The notes beneath the pieces are model-generated. The model searched no databases and had not been told where the DNA came from. It worked only from the letters and a program-made list of their open reading frames with translations. A stretch of 64,000 nucleotides of DNA. Source: Acidihalobacter yilgarnensis. Its GTDB lineage: Bacteria > Pseudomonadota > Gammaproteobacteria > DSM-5130 > Acidihalobacteraceae. Shown here one piece after another: positions 39,279 through 48,675 of this stretch. Both the position numbers and the translations under genes were made by a program. The DNA lies in the NCBI RefSeq assembly GCF_001753245.1, contig NZ_CP017415.1, positions 186,001 through 250,000 on the forward strand, read 5' to 3'. Each line of letters starts with the position of its first letter. The stretch's first letter is position 1.

Positions 39279-40490
39279 ATGAACATGCGCATCCTGAGGC
39301 TGGCGCTGGCCGCCGTTTTGTTTGTCAGCGGCACGGCCTTCGCCGCCAACGACACCATCGTGCTCGGCGCCGCCGTCTCGCTCACCGGCAAATATTCCAC
39401 GGCCGGCACCCACACCAAGCGCGGCTACGATCTTGCCGTGGCCCTGATCAACCAGCGCGGCGGGGTCAAGGTCGGCGACAAAACCTACAAGATCGCGGTG
39501 CAGTATTACGACGACGAATCCACCCCCGCGCGCGCCGCCGAGCTGGCCGAGCGGCTGATCAAGCGCGACGGCGTACGCTTCATGCTCGGGCCATACAGTT
39601 CCGGGCTGACCAAGGCCATGGCCCCCGTCACCGAGATGTATCAGGTGCCCATGATAGAAGCCAACGGCGCCTCGCGGACGCTGTTCGACAAGGGCTACAA
39701 ATACCTCTTCGCCGTGCTCTCGACCTCTGAGCAATATCTGCAGGAGGCGATCAAACTTGCGGCGGAACAGGCCGTGAAACAGGGTAAAAAGCCCTCCGAC
39801 GTGCGCGTCGCAGTGGCCACAGAGAACGACCCCTTCTCGCAGGATATCCGCGCCGGCGTGCTGGAAAATGCGAAGTCCTACGGCATGAAGATCGTGGTCG
39901 ACGACAAATTTCCCCGCGATCTCAGCGACATGAGTTCCACCCTGGTCAAAGTCCGCGCGCTGCGTCCCGACGTATTCGTCGCCTCGGGTCACTCCAAGGG
40001 CGCCGCGCTGGTGACCCGGCAGATGCCTGAGATGAAGGTCAAGGTGCCGATGGTTGCATTGACGCACTGCGAGTCTGCCCAGCTCACCGACCGAGCGAAG
40101 TTCGGCAATCACGCCGAGGGTACGTTGTGTGCCTCGCAGTGGGCGCCGACCATGACTTATCGAGACGATCTCTTCGGCAGCGCCGCTGACTATACCCAGC
40201 TGTTCGAGAAGACCTACGGCTACGTGCCGCCGTACCAGGCGGCCGAGTCCTCCGCCGCAGTGGAGATTTATGCCGACGCCATCCATCGCGCTGGCTCGCT
40301 GGACCCGCAAAAGGTGCGCGACGCCATCGCCGCGACCGACATGCAGACCTTCTACGGCAACATCCGCTTCGACGCGACCGGCAAGAACGTCGCCAAGCCG
40401 ATGGTGCTGCGCCAGATCCAGAACGGTGCCTATGTCGTGGTCGCGCCGAGTAAATGGGCCACCGGCAAACTGGAGTGGCCGCACCCCTGA
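39279..40490 (+). CDS. Branched-chain amino acid-type ABC transporter substrate-binding protein
   Basis: The 403-residue periplasmic protein has a signal peptide (residues 1-22, ending at SGTAFA-A) and a type I periplasmic-binding fold. NDTIVLGAAVSLTGKYSTAG and LGPYSSGLTKAMAPV are typical of LivJ/K and amide/urea-type binding proteins. A GGGGAGAA ribosome site precedes the ATG. It heads a five-gene operon with two permeases and two ATPases. Substrate is not predictable; short amides, urea or branched-chain amino acids are possible. Confidence 0.9.
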   Translation: MNMRILRLALAAVLFVSGTAFAANDTIVLGAAVSLTGKYSTAGTHTKRGYDLAVALINQRGGVKVGDKTYKIAVQYYDDESTPARAAELAERLIKRDGVRFMLGPYSSGLTKAMAPVTEMYQVPMIEANGASRTLFDKGYKYLFAVLSTSEQYLQEAIKLAAEQAVKQGKKPSDVRVAVATENDPFSQDIRAGVLENAKSYGMKIVVDDKFPRDLSDMSSTLVKVRALRPDVFVASGHSKGAALVTRQMPEMKVKVPMVALTHCESAQLTDRAKFGNHAEGTLCASQWAPTMTYRDDLFGSAADYTQLFEKTYGYVPPYQAAESSAAVEIYADAIHRAGSLDPQKVRDAIAATDMQTFYGNIRFDATGKNVAKPMVLRQIQNGAYVVVAPSKWATGKLEWPHP

Positions 40491-40520
40491 ACGCCTGAAC
40501 GCCAGAACGCCTGACCGCCC

Positions 40521-40544
40521 GCCGGCGCCGCCCGCGGCGCCGGC
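40521..40544 (+). terminator. Strong GC hairpin between binding-protein gene and livH-type permease
   Basis: GCCGGCGCCG (40521-40530) pairs exactly with CGGCGCCGGC (40535-40544) across a four-base loop, 30 bases after the binding-protein stop. No U-run follows. Such hairpins commonly stabilise the upstream message so that binding protein exceeds permease; that role is inferred. Confidence 0.55.
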
Positions 40545-40568
40545 CGTCCAGCCGCCGAGGGAGACTGC

Positions 40569-41471
40569 ATGGACAATCTGCTGTTGCTGTTCCAAGCGCC
40601 GACCATTCTGGTGCAGCTCGTGGTCGACGGGCTGCTGGTCGGCGCCATCTTCGCGTTGGCCGCATACGGTATGGCGTTGGTCTGGGGTGTGATGAACATC
40701 ATCAACATTTCCCAGGGCGAATACGTGATTCTCGGCGGTTATATCAGCTACTTCCTGTACCGCCAGTTCGGCCTGCACCCGCTGCTCAGCCTGCCGATCG
40801 CCGGGCTGGTGCTGTTTCTGCTCGGCGTCCTGCTCTATCGGCTGGTGATCCATCGCATCGTCGGCCGCGACATGTTCATCTCGTTGCTCGCTACCTTCGG
40901 CATCTCCATTCTGTTGCAGCAGCTCATGAACGAGCTGTTCGGGCCGGACGTGGTCAGCGTCGCGGTCGACATGCCCACCTGGTATTTCCTCGACAACACC
41001 GTCACCGTGCCCACCGCCAAGCTGCTCGCTTTTGGTGTGGTGCTGGCGATCGCGGCCTTGCTGGTGGTGGGCCTGCGCTACTCGCGATTGGGGCAGGCGA
41101 TCCGTGCCACCGCGCAGAACGCTCGCGCCGCCCGCGTCCTCGGCGTGAACACCGACCGCGTCTACGCGGCCACCTACGGCCTCAATGCAGCCCTTTGCGG
41201 CATGGCCGGCAGCCTGGTGGTGATGATTTGGGTGATCCACCCCTTCATCGGTCTGACCTATACCGTGCGTTCGTTCATGATCGTCATCGTCGCCGGCCTC
41301 GGGAACCTGCCCGGCGTGTTTGCCACCGGCCTTGGCCTCGGCGCGCTGGAGCAGATCGCCGGCTTCGTGCTCGGCGCCGAATTCCAGTCCGCCTTCGTGT
41401 TCAGCCTGCTCGTGGTCATCCTGATCGTGCGCAACGCTTGGTTGCGCCGCCGCCGGGAGTACTTGTCGTGA
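40569..41471 (+). CDS. livH: Branched-chain amino acid-type ABC permease (LivH family)
   Basis: The 300-residue inner-membrane permease has about eight helices. GMALVWGVMNIINISQGEYVILGGYISY is the LivH N-terminal signature and NARAARVLGVNTDRVYAATYGLNAALCGMAG is the coupling loop. It overlaps livM by four bases (GTGA). Confidence 0.9.
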   Translation: MDNLLLLFQAPTILVQLVVDGLLVGAIFALAAYGMALVWGVMNIINISQGEYVILGGYISYFLYRQFGLHPLLSLPIAGLVLFLLGVLLYRLVIHRIVGRDMFISLLATFGISILLQQLMNELFGPDVVSVAVDMPTWYFLDNTVTVPTAKLLAFGVVLAIAALLVVGLRYSRLGQAIRATAQNARAARVLGVNTDRVYAATYGLNAALCGMAGSLVVMIWVIHPFIGLTYTVRSFMIVIVAGLGNLPGVFATGLGLGALEQIAGFVLGAEFQSAFVFSLLVVILIVRNAWLRRRREYLS

Positions 41472-42502
41472 GCGCCCGCCAGCAACGCCTGTCCGCGCCG
41501 GCCTGGGCGGGATTGATCATCGCCGGCATCGTCGTGCCCCTGCTGTTCCCGCATTACATGACCGTGTTCGCCTTCGCCTGGTGCATGGTCGTGCTGGCCC
41601 TGTCGTGGGACATCTGCGGCGGGCAAATGGGCTACAACTCCTTCGGTAACATCTTCTTCTTCGGTGTCGGCATGTACACCTGCGCCGTGGTTCAGCGCGA
41701 CCTGTGGCACGGCGTCGCCAGTGGGCAGGCGCAACTCGTGCTCACCGCGCCGCAATACCTCATCGGCCTCGGGCTCGGCCTCGTCGCCGGGGTGGTTGCT
41801 GCCGTCGCGCTCGCCTGGCTGCTCGGCTCGCAAATCCTCGGCATGCGCGGCCATTACTTTGCCATCTGCACCCTCGGCCTTGGCATTGCCGCCGGCGAGA
41901 TTGCCACCGGTGTCGACTTCATCGGTGCCGGCTCCGGCATGGTCACGCCGCTCATGCCGGCCGGGCTGCCGGGCAAGGAAGTCTTCTACTACGTCTTCTT
42001 CATGCTGCTCGCGCTGTTCGCCCTGTGGCTGCTGTCACGGTTGTATGCCGGCCGCTTCGGCCTCGCCCTCAACGCCATCCGCGACAATGAGGACAAGGCC
42101 GAGGCCATGGGCCTGCCCACCGTCGCCTACAAGACCACTGCCTGGGCCGTGTCCGCCGCGCTGCTCGCGCTGGCCGGCGGCGGCGTCGGCAACCTGATCG
42201 GCTTCATCGACCCCATCGACGTCGCCTTCGCCGGCGCCAGCTTCGGCGTGTGGATGATTCTCATGGCCATCCTCGGCGGCAAGGGCACGCTGTGGGGGCC
42301 GCTGATCGGCGCCTTCCTGTTCTACGCCGCCAAGGAAATCACCTGGACCTACTTCCTCGGCTGGCAGCGCGTCATGCTCGGCGCGCTCATTGTGGTCATC
42401 GTGGTGTTCTTTCCCGAAGGCATCATGGGTTGGCTGCGCGAGCGCTTCCCCGCGCGCTTCGGCGATACGTCCGAAACCACGACCTCGGAGGACCGTCCAT
42501 GA
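41468..42502 (+). CDS. livM: Branched-chain amino acid-type ABC permease (LivM family)
   Basis: The 344-residue permease starts at GTG 41468, overlapping the livH stop. GYNSFGNIFFFGVGMYTCAV, HYFAICTLGLGIAAGEI and the coupling segment FGLALNAIRDNEDKAEAMGLPTVAYKTTAW are typical. It overlaps the following ATPase gene by four bases. Confidence 0.9.
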   Translation: MSARQQRLSAPAWAGLIIAGIVVPLLFPHYMTVFAFAWCMVVLALSWDICGGQMGYNSFGNIFFFGVGMYTCAVVQRDLWHGVASGQAQLVLTAPQYLIGLGLGLVAGVVAAVALAWLLGSQILGMRGHYFAICTLGLGIAAGEIATGVDFIGAGSGMVTPLMPAGLPGKEVFYYVFFMLLALFALWLLSRLYAGRFGLALNAIRDNEDKAEAMGLPTVAYKTTAWAVSAALLALAGGGVGNLIGFIDPIDVAFAGASFGVWMILMAILGGKGTLWGPLIGAFLFYAAKEITWTYFLGWQRVMLGALIVVIVVFFPEGIMGWLRERFPARFGDTSETTTSEDRP

Positions 42503-43245
42503 GCCGTGTGCTGCTTGACGTCAGCGGTGTCAGCAAGACCTTTGGCGGCGTCGTCGCCAACGACCGCGTCAGCCTGAGCGTGCCCGAGGGTGCGATCTAC
42601 GGCCTCATCGGCCCCAACGGCTCCGGTAAGACCACCCTGTTCAACGCCATTGTCGGCTACCACCCCCTCGACGCCGGCAGCGTGCGCTTCGACGGTGCCG
42701 AGCTATCGCGGCTGCGCGTCGGCGATATCGCCCGGCGCGGCTTGCTGCGCACCTTCCAGCAGACCCGCGTGTACGTCGGCATGGACTGCATGGCCAACAT
42801 GCGCATCTCCGCGCCCGGCGCCCGCGCCGGCCTGCGCGGCCTGTTCCGTGGTTTCGACCCCGAGACCGACGATCAGGCCGGTGAGCTGCTCGAATTCGTC
42901 GGCCTGCAGGACAAGCGCCACGTGCGCGCCGGCGAACTCTCTTTTGGCCAGCAGAAGCTGCTCGAATTTGCCATGGCGCTGATGAACCGCCCACGCATGC
43001 TATTGCTAGACGAGCCCACCGCCGGCATCAATCCCACCCTGATCAACGGCCTCATCGACCGCCTGCGCCGTGCCAACGAAACCTTCGGCATCACCCTGCT
43101 GGTCATCGAGCACAACATGCGCGTGATCATGAACCTCGCCGACCACATCTATTGCCTCGCCCACGGCCGCATGCTCGCCGATGGCCCGCCAGAGGCCATC
43201 CGCGGCGATCAGCGCGTGATCGACGCCTACCTGGGCGCTGCCTGA
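42499..43245 (+). CDS. livG: Branched-chain amino acid-type ABC ATPase (LivG family)
   Basis: The 248-residue ATPase has Walker A GPNGSGKTT, the Q-loop TFQQTRV, a slightly unusual signature LSFGQQKLLEFA (family usually LSYGQQ) and Walker B MLLLDEPTAGINP. EHNMRVIMNLADHIYCLAHG is typical of LivG. It overlaps livM (ATGA) and livF (TGATG). Confidence 0.92.
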   Translation: MSRVLLDVSGVSKTFGGVVANDRVSLSVPEGAIYGLIGPNGSGKTTLFNAIVGYHPLDAGSVRFDGAELSRLRVGDIARRGLLRTFQQTRVYVGMDCMANMRISAPGARAGLRGLFRGFDPETDDQAGELLEFVGLQDKRHVRAGELSFGQQKLLEFAMALMNRPRMLLLDEPTAGINPTLINGLIDRLRRANETFGITLLVIEHNMRVIMNLADHIYCLAHGRMLADGPPEAIRGDQRVIDAYLGAA

Positions 43246-44120
43246 TGCAGCCGCGCTGGAACCCACCCAAGCCGCCCCGCGTCTCCGGCCACGGCGGGGG
43301 CGATGTCGACCTCGTCATGTCCGTCGAGTCGGTCGCGCGCGAGGCCGCCGCGCTCGCCGAGCAACGCCCGGACGACGCCGCCCTGCGGCGTCTGGCGCAC
43401 GATGCCCCGCTGCTCAGCCTGCGGGGTCTCGAAGCCGGCTATGGACGCATGCAGATCCTGCACGGCCTCGACCTGCACGTTGCCACCGGCCAGTCGCTGT
43501 GCCTGATCGGGCCCAACGGCGCTGGCAAATCCACCGTGTTGCACTCGATCTACGGCTTCACCCGCATCACTGGCGGCGCCGTCGAGCTGGAGGGTCGCGC
43601 CATCGGCGGCCTCACCCCCGAGCAGAAGCTACGCGACGCCGGCATCGCCTACGTCATGCAGGACAACTCCGTGTTCCCGCGCATGACGGTCGAGGAAAAT
43701 CTGCTCATGGGTGGCTACCTCATGCCGCGCCGTGAAGCCGCCCGCGCCGCTGCGGCCGATGTTCTCGCCCGTTACCCGCGTCTCGCCCAGCGCCGCCAGG
43801 CCGCCGCCGGCACACTCTCCGGCGGCGAACGCCGCCTGCTCGAAATCGCCCGCGCCCTCATCATGCAGCCCCGCGTGCTGCTCGTGGATGAGCCCTCCAT
43901 CGGCTTGGAGCCGCGCTACATCGATGCCGTCTTCGAAATCCTGCGCGAATTGCAGCACGAACAAGGCAAGACCATCGTTCTCGTCGAACAAAACGCCAAA
44001 AAAGGCCTCGAATTCGCCGATCTCGGCTACGTCCTCGTCTCCGGCCAGCTCGCGATGGCCGGCTCCGGCGACGAACTCCTCGAAAACCCCGACGTCGGCC
44101 GCTTGTTCCTCGGCGGCTGA
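43245..44120 (+). CDS. livF: Branched-chain amino acid-type ABC ATPase (LivF family) with N-terminal extension
   Basis: The 291-residue ATPase carries Walker A GPNGAGKST, signature LSGGERRLLEIARAL and Walker B VLLVDEPSIGLEP. It starts at ATG 43245, overlapping the livG stop by one base. About 50 residues precede the usual LivF start (LLSLRGLEAGYG); they are Arg/Ala/Glu-rich (SVESVAREAAALAEQRPDDA) and match nothing I know. No internal start with a ribosome site is evident, so the extension is probably real. Confidence 0.9.
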   Translation: MQPRWNPPKPPRVSGHGGGDVDLVMSVESVAREAAALAEQRPDDAALRRLAHDAPLLSLRGLEAGYGRMQILHGLDLHVATGQSLCLIGPNGAGKSTVLHSIYGFTRITGGAVELEGRAIGGLTPEQKLRDAGIAYVMQDNSVFPRMTVEENLLMGGYLMPRREAARAAAADVLARYPRLAQRRQAAAGTLSGGERRLLEIARALIMQPRVLLVDEPSIGLEPRYIDAVFEILRELQHEQGKTIVLVEQNAKKGLEFADLGYVLVSGQLAMAGSGDELLENPDVGRLFLGG

Positions 44121-44244
44121 GCCATCGCCCGCCAGCAAAACCGCCTGTTGGTCGCGTCGGAACCCCGCGCCGCCACGTCGTCCGCCCCGCAATCCCCGGC
44201 TATTGTGGTAATTTCCCAGCATTCCCAAGCCCATCAGGCCGCGC

Positions 44245-44364
44245 GTGACGCCTCAACCCGAACAACAAGCCAGGGAAGCGATCGACGAGCTGCTCATGGC
44301 GGCGGGTTGGGCAGTTCAGGATGCCGTTGCCGCGAACACTCATGCCGCGCAAGGCGGCGTCTAA
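44245..44364 (+). pseudogene. Relic N-terminus of a type I restriction R subunit
   Basis: A GTG-started 39-codon frame reads MTPQPEQQARE AIDELLMAAG and on through WAVQDAV.AANTHAAQGGV before a TAA. This matches the opening of EcoEI/EcoR124-type HsdR proteins (PEQQAR.xIDxLLxxAGWxVQD...NxxAAxGV). The rest of that gene is absent; hsdM starts 27 bases later. It is the trace of an earlier type I system replaced at this site. Confidence 0.65.
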
Positions 44365-44391
44365 CCCCAGACGCAAACCCTCGGAAATCCC

Positions 44392-46101
44392 ATGAAACAA
44401 GAAGAACAGCAATTCCTCAGCGACCTCGACAAGCGCCTGTGGACTATGGCCAACAAGCTGTTGCCCATGCTCGACGCCGCCGTTTACAAACACGTCGTGC
44501 TCGGCCTCATTTTCCTCAAATATGTGTCGGATTCTTTCAAGGAGCGCCGCGAAGCGCTAAATGCCGCCTTCCGCGACCCGGAGAACGACTACTACCTCGG
44601 CGATGACGGCGAAGAGCTGATCGAACAGGAGCTCGAAGCCCGCGATTATTTCACCGAGAAGAACGTCTTCTGGGTGCCGGCGCTGGCGCGTTGGGATTTT
44701 CTGCAAGCTAATGCCAAGGTCGCGCTCGGTACCGTGCTGGAAGTGAAGAACGGCAAAATCTACGAATACAAATTCAACGGCATCGGCCGCCTGCTCGACG
44801 ACGCGCTCGAAGCCGTCGAGAAGGAAAACCCCAAACTCAAAGGCGTGCTGGAAAAAGACTACGCCCGCAAGCAGATCGACGCCGCGCTGCCGGGCCTCAT
44901 CGACCTTATCGCCGAAATCCCTTTCAAGCACGGCACGCTTCACGCCAAGGACATCCTCGGCCACGTCTACGAATACTTCCTCGGCGAGTTCGCCATGGCC
45001 GAGGGCAAGAAGGGCGGGCAGTACTACACGCCCAAGAGCATCGTTACCACCATCGTCGAAATGCTGGAGCCTTACCAGGGCCGCGTGTACGACCCCTGCT
45101 GCGGTTCCGGCGGCTTTTTCGTGCAGTCGGAAAAGTTTGTCGAAGAACACGGCGGCCGCATTGGTCAGCTCTCCGTCTACGGGCAGGAATCCAACCCCAC
45201 CACCTGGCGGCTGGCGTGCATGAATCTCGCCATTCGCGGTATGGACTTCGACCTCGGCAAGGAGCCCGCCAGCACCTACACCCGCGACCAACACCCCGAC
45301 CTGCGCGCCGACTTCATCATGGCCAACCCACCCTTCAATATGAAGGAATGGAACGCCGGCGTGAAAGACGACGACCCGCGCTGGCAATACGGCATTCCGC
45401 CTGCGAACAACGCCAACTTCGCCTGGATGCAGCACATGATCCACCATCTGGCGCCGCATGGCAGCATGGCCCTGCTGCTCGCCAACGGCTCCATGAGCAG
45501 CAACACCAACAACGAAGGCGAAATCCGCAAAGCGCTAATCGAAGCCGACCTCGTCGAATGCATGGTCGCGCTGCCCGGCCAGCTCTTCACCAACACCCAG
45601 ATTCCCGCCTGCATCTGGTTCCTTACCAAAACCAAACAGGGTAGCCGCCATTCCGCGCCTTCTTCTCGTCATTCCCGCGAAGGCGGGAATCCAGAATTTA
45701 GAAACCGCAAGGGCGAAACCCTCTTCATCGACGCGCGCAACCTCGGCTACATGAAAGACCGCGTGCTGCGCGACTTCGCCCCCGAAGACATTCGCAAAAT
45801 CGCCGACACCTTCCATGCCTGGAAGTCCGATAGCCGTCATTCCCGCGAAAACGGGAATCCAGTGGCTTATGAAGACATCCCCGGCTTCTGCAAATCGGCA
45901 ACGCTCGAATACATCCAAAAGCACGAGTACGTGCTCACCCCCGGACGCTACGTCGGCGCGGCGGAGCAGGAAGCCGACAGCGAACCGTTCGAGGACAAGA
46001 TGGCGCGGCTCACGGCCCAGTTGAGCGAACAGTTCGGCGAAAGCGCGCGGTTGGAAGCGGTGATACGCGAGAATCTGGCGAGGTTGGGTTATGGCGGGTG
46101 A
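44392..46101 (+). CDS. hsdM: Type I restriction-modification methyltransferase HsdM, with two in-frame repeat insertions
   Basis: The 569-residue N6-adenine methyltransferase has an HsdM_N helical domain (about residues 1-165, LDKRLWTMANKLLPMLDAAVYKHVVLGLIFLKYVSD) and a catalytic domain with SAM motif VYDPCCGSGGFFVQ and NPPF in FIMANPPFNMKEW. After CIWFLTKTK two palindromic repeats interrupt the protein in frame, coding SSRHSREGGNPEF (DNA 45671-45690) and DSRHSRENGNP (DNA 45839-45858). Both leave the frame open and lie near surface-loop positions late in the domain. hsdS overlaps its stop. The gene appears able to make full-length protein. Confidence 0.93.
   Translation: MKQEEQQFLSDLDKRLWTMANKLLPMLDAAVYKHVVLGLIFLKYVSDSFKERREALNAAFRDPENDYYLGDDGEELIEQELEARDYFTEKNVFWVPALARWDFLQANAKVALGTVLEVKNGKIYEYKFNGIGRLLDDALEAVEKENPKLKGVLEKDYARKQIDAALPGLIDLIAEIPFKHGTLHAKDILGHVYEYFLGEFAMAEGKKGGQYYTPKSIVTTIVEMLEPYQGRVYDPCCGSGGFFVQSEKFVEEHGGRIGQLSVYGQESNPTTWRLACMNLAIRGMDFDLGKEPASTYTRDQHPDLRADFIMANPPFNMKEWNAGVKDDDPRWQYGIPPANNANFAWMQHMIHHLAPHGSMALLLANGSMSSNTNNEGEIRKALIEADLVECMVALPGQLFTNTQIPACIWFLTKTKQGSRHSAPSSRHSREGGNPEFRNRKGETLFIDARNLGYMKDRVLRDFAPEDIRKIADTFHAWKSDSRHSRENGNPVAYEDIPGFCKSATLEYIQKHEYVLTPGRYVGAAEQEADSEPFEDKMARLTAQLSEQFGESARLEAVIRENLARLGYGG
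45671..45690 (+). repeat. Palindromic repeat inside hsdM (copy 1)
   Basis: ATTCCCGC-GAAG-GCGGGAAT is flanked by CGTC and CCAGAA. It belongs to the dispersed ATTCCCGC...GCGGGAAT family (dRS3-like) seen in many proteobacteria, and here it is translated as HSREGGNP. Confidence 0.85.
45839..45858 (+). repeat. Palindromic repeat inside hsdM (copy 2)
   Basis: ATTCCCG-CGAAAA-CGGGAAT, flanked by CGTC and CCAG, is a slightly diverged second copy translated as HSRENGNP, 168 bases after the first and in the same frame. Confidence 0.8.
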
Positions 46102-47246
46102 GAGAAACAAAATGACAATTGGCGAGATTGCGGCAAAGACACGCAACGCACTTGTCGGAGGCCCATTTGGTTCAAACCTTGTATCGGCTGATTACACAGC
46201 AAATGGTGTTCCTGTCATTCGAGGCCAGAACATGGGATCTCGTTGGGTGTCAGGTGAGTTCGCATATGTGTCGCCAGAAAAGGCTCAATCACTACAGTCA
46301 AATCTCGCTAGACCTGGTGACATCGTATTTACTCAACGCGGAACATTGGGGCAGGTTGCGTTAGTTCCAGAAGGTGTTTTCGATTCATATGTTGTTTCAC
46401 AAAGTCAGATGAAACTGACGGTCGATCAAACAAAGGCCAATTCGCATTTTCTTTATTATCTTTTTAGTTCGCCCGCACAACAAGAATACATCAGGCAAAA
46501 TGCGATTCAGGTTGGTGTTCCCCACACCAATCTCGGGATTCTCCGCGATACGCCGGTAAGTTTGCCATCAATCGACGAACAACGCGCCATCGCTCACATC
46601 CTCGGCACCCTCGACGACAAGATCGAACTCAACCGCTGCATGAACGAAACGCTGGAGGCCATCGCGCGGGCGATCTTCAAGTCCTGGTTTGTCGACTTCG
46701 ACCCCGTCCGCGCCAAAGCCAGCGGCGAAGCGCCTGAATCCATCTGCCGTCGCCTCGGCCTCACCCCCGACCTCCTCTCCCTCTTCCCCAACCGCTTCGT
46801 CGATTCCGAACTCGGCGAGATTCCGGAGAGGTGGGAGGTGCGAGCCGTGGGTGATGTTATAGAACGGTTGTCGGTCGGTAAGAAATACGAGCAAAAGACA
46901 GTAAAGACCGTGGGCAAGGTTCCAGTGTTGGATCAAGGCAAGTCCGGAATAATCGGATTCCACGATGACGAACCTGGTGTGACCGCATCGACAGACAGCC
47001 CTGTTGCAGTCTTCGCAAACCACACCTGCTATATGCGCCTAATTTATTTTCCGTTCTCAGCTATCCAAAACGTACTTCCATTTGTTGGCAAAGGTGTAGA
47101 TACGATTTGGGCGTTTCAAGCGACATTTGGAAAGCAGGCTTTCATCGAATACAAAGGCCACTGGCCTGACTTTGTGATTCACAAGGTTGTCGTTCCGGAT
47201 CTGGATTTGGCTACCGAGTACTCAAAAGTAGTCCATTCGATGTTAA

Positions 47247-47259
47247 CAGGCTGTTGAAA
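47247..47259 (+). repeat. Left terminal inverted repeat of the IS element
   Basis: CAGGCTGTTGAAA is the exact reverse complement of 48535-48547 at the right end. Confidence 0.9.
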
Positions 47260-47313
47260 AACTCCCCAGATTGTCGAAGATGGGGTCTCGGATAAATAAG
47301 GACGATAGCGAAG

Positions 47314-48399
47314 ATGCGAGGAGCTGATATTCAGCAGGACGGGCTGTTCAGCACGGTGAGTCCGGAGCAACGAGTGCCGAAGGATCACCCACTTCGGCCG
47401 ATCCGGCAGATGGCCGATGAGGCGCTTGCGGCATTGGATGGCGACTTCGATGCGCTTTACGCAGGACTGGGGCGCGACTCGATCCCACCGGAGAAGCTGC
47501 TGCGGGCCCAGCTGCTGATGGTGCTGTACTCGATTCGAAGCGAACGCCAGCTGATGGAGCAGCTCGACTACAACCTGCTATTTCGCTGGTTCGTGGGCTT
47601 TTCGATGGATGACAAGGTCTGGCACCACTCGACGTTCACCAAGAACCGCGATCGGTTGCTTGAGGGCGAAGTGGCGCACCGCTTTTTTGCCCAGGTGCTC
47701 AAGCAGGCCCGGGGTGCGGATCTGCTGTCCAGGGAGCATTTCAGCGTCGACGGCACCCTGATCGAGGCCCTGGCTTCGCTCAAGAGCTATCGGCCGAAGG
47801 ATGAAGACGAACCGCCGACGCAGGGCGGCGGCCGCAACCCCTCGGTGGACTTCCGCGGTGAGCGCCGCACGCGCGACACCCATGCCTCGAAGACCGACCC
47901 GCAGGCCTTTCTCTTTCGCAAGAGCCAAGGCACGACCGCCAAGCTCAGCTACATGGGCCATCTGCTGATGGAGAACCGCCACGGCCTGGTGGTCGATGCG
48001 CGGGTCAGTCAGGCGACGGGCCGGGCCGAACGGGAGGTGGGTGCCGAGATGGTCGAAGCGCTCACAGGCACGCATCGGGTGACCGTGGGCGCGGACAAGA
48101 ACTACGACACACGGGGCTTCGTGCGGCGGCTTCGCGAGGCGAACGCCACGCCACACGTTGCGCAGAACGACACCCGGCGTACGTCGGCGATCGATGGACG
48201 TACCACGGCACATCCTGGCTACCGCAGCAGCCAGACGATCCGCAAGCGGATCGAGGAATGCTTTGGGTGGGCGAAGACGATCGGTGGGCTGCGCAAGAGC
48301 CGGTTTGTAGGTCCCGAGAAGCTCGACTTTCAGTTCGTGCTGACGATGGCCGCCTACAACCTGGTTCGGATGCGCAATCTGGGGGTGGCGGCATGTTGA
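47314..48399 (+). CDS. IS5-family transposase (DUF772 + DDE)
   Basis: The 361-residue transposase has an N-terminal DUF772-type helical domain (about residues 25-115, KLLRAQLLMVLYSIRSERQLMEQLDYN) and a DDE catalytic core: Asp146 in FSVDGT, Asp261 in VGADKNYD, and Glu313/314 in RIEECFGWAKTIGGLRK. The frame is intact, so the element may be active. Confidence 0.95.
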   Translation: MRGADIQQDGLFSTVSPEQRVPKDHPLRPIRQMADEALAALDGDFDALYAGLGRDSIPPEKLLRAQLLMVLYSIRSERQLMEQLDYNLLFRWFVGFSMDDKVWHHSTFTKNRDRLLEGEVAHRFFAQVLKQARGADLLSREHFSVDGTLIEALASLKSYRPKDEDEPPTQGGGRNPSVDFRGERRTRDTHASKTDPQAFLFRKSQGTTAKLSYMGHLLMENRHGLVVDARVSQATGRAEREVGAEMVEALTGTHRVTVGADKNYDTRGFVRRLREANATPHVAQNDTRRTSAIDGRTTAHPGYRSSQTIRKRIEECFGWAKTIGGLRKSRFVGPEKLDFQFVLTMAAYNLVRMRNLGVAAC

Positions 48400-48534
48400 G
48401 GGCTGTCATTCGAGGGATTACTGCGTCCGAAACACCGATTTCCAGAACCATTGACCCAACAATTGGCGTAATTCATCCGTATCGGCATTTGCAGACGATC
48501 TTTCGCGCCCAAAATGCCGAGAAATCGCGGCCAA

Positions 48535-48547
48535 TTTCAACAGCCTG
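48535..48547 (+). repeat. Right terminal inverted repeat of the IS element
   Basis: TTTCAACAGCCTG is the exact reverse complement of the left end. The target duplication TTAA follows directly. Confidence 0.9.
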
Positions 48548-48675
48548 TTAAAGAAAATTTGGGCACAAGAGGATGAATCCAACACTCTCTCCACCTTGCG
48601 GGACACGCTCCTCCCCAAACTCCTCTCCGGCGAACTGCGCGTGCCGGAAGCCGAAACCATTTTGGTTGAGCTGGC

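Larger units (their letters stand above)
47247..48547 (+). mobile_element. IS5-family insertion sequence, 1301 bp
   Basis: The element begins CAGGCTGTTGAAA and ends with its exact inverse, giving 13-base terminal inverted repeats. It is flanked by a TTAA target duplication (47243-47246 and 48548-48551), matching the YTAR duplications of the IS5 group. It encodes one transposase. Rejoining the flanks restores hsdS, which confirms both boundaries. A 148-base non-coding tail follows the transposase. Confidence 0.92.

Noticed and set aside
39243-41240. 665-codon minus-strand open frame
   Set aside because: It is antisense to the substrate-binding protein and LivH genes, rich in Gly/His/Gln/Arg with no domain; a GC-skew artefact.
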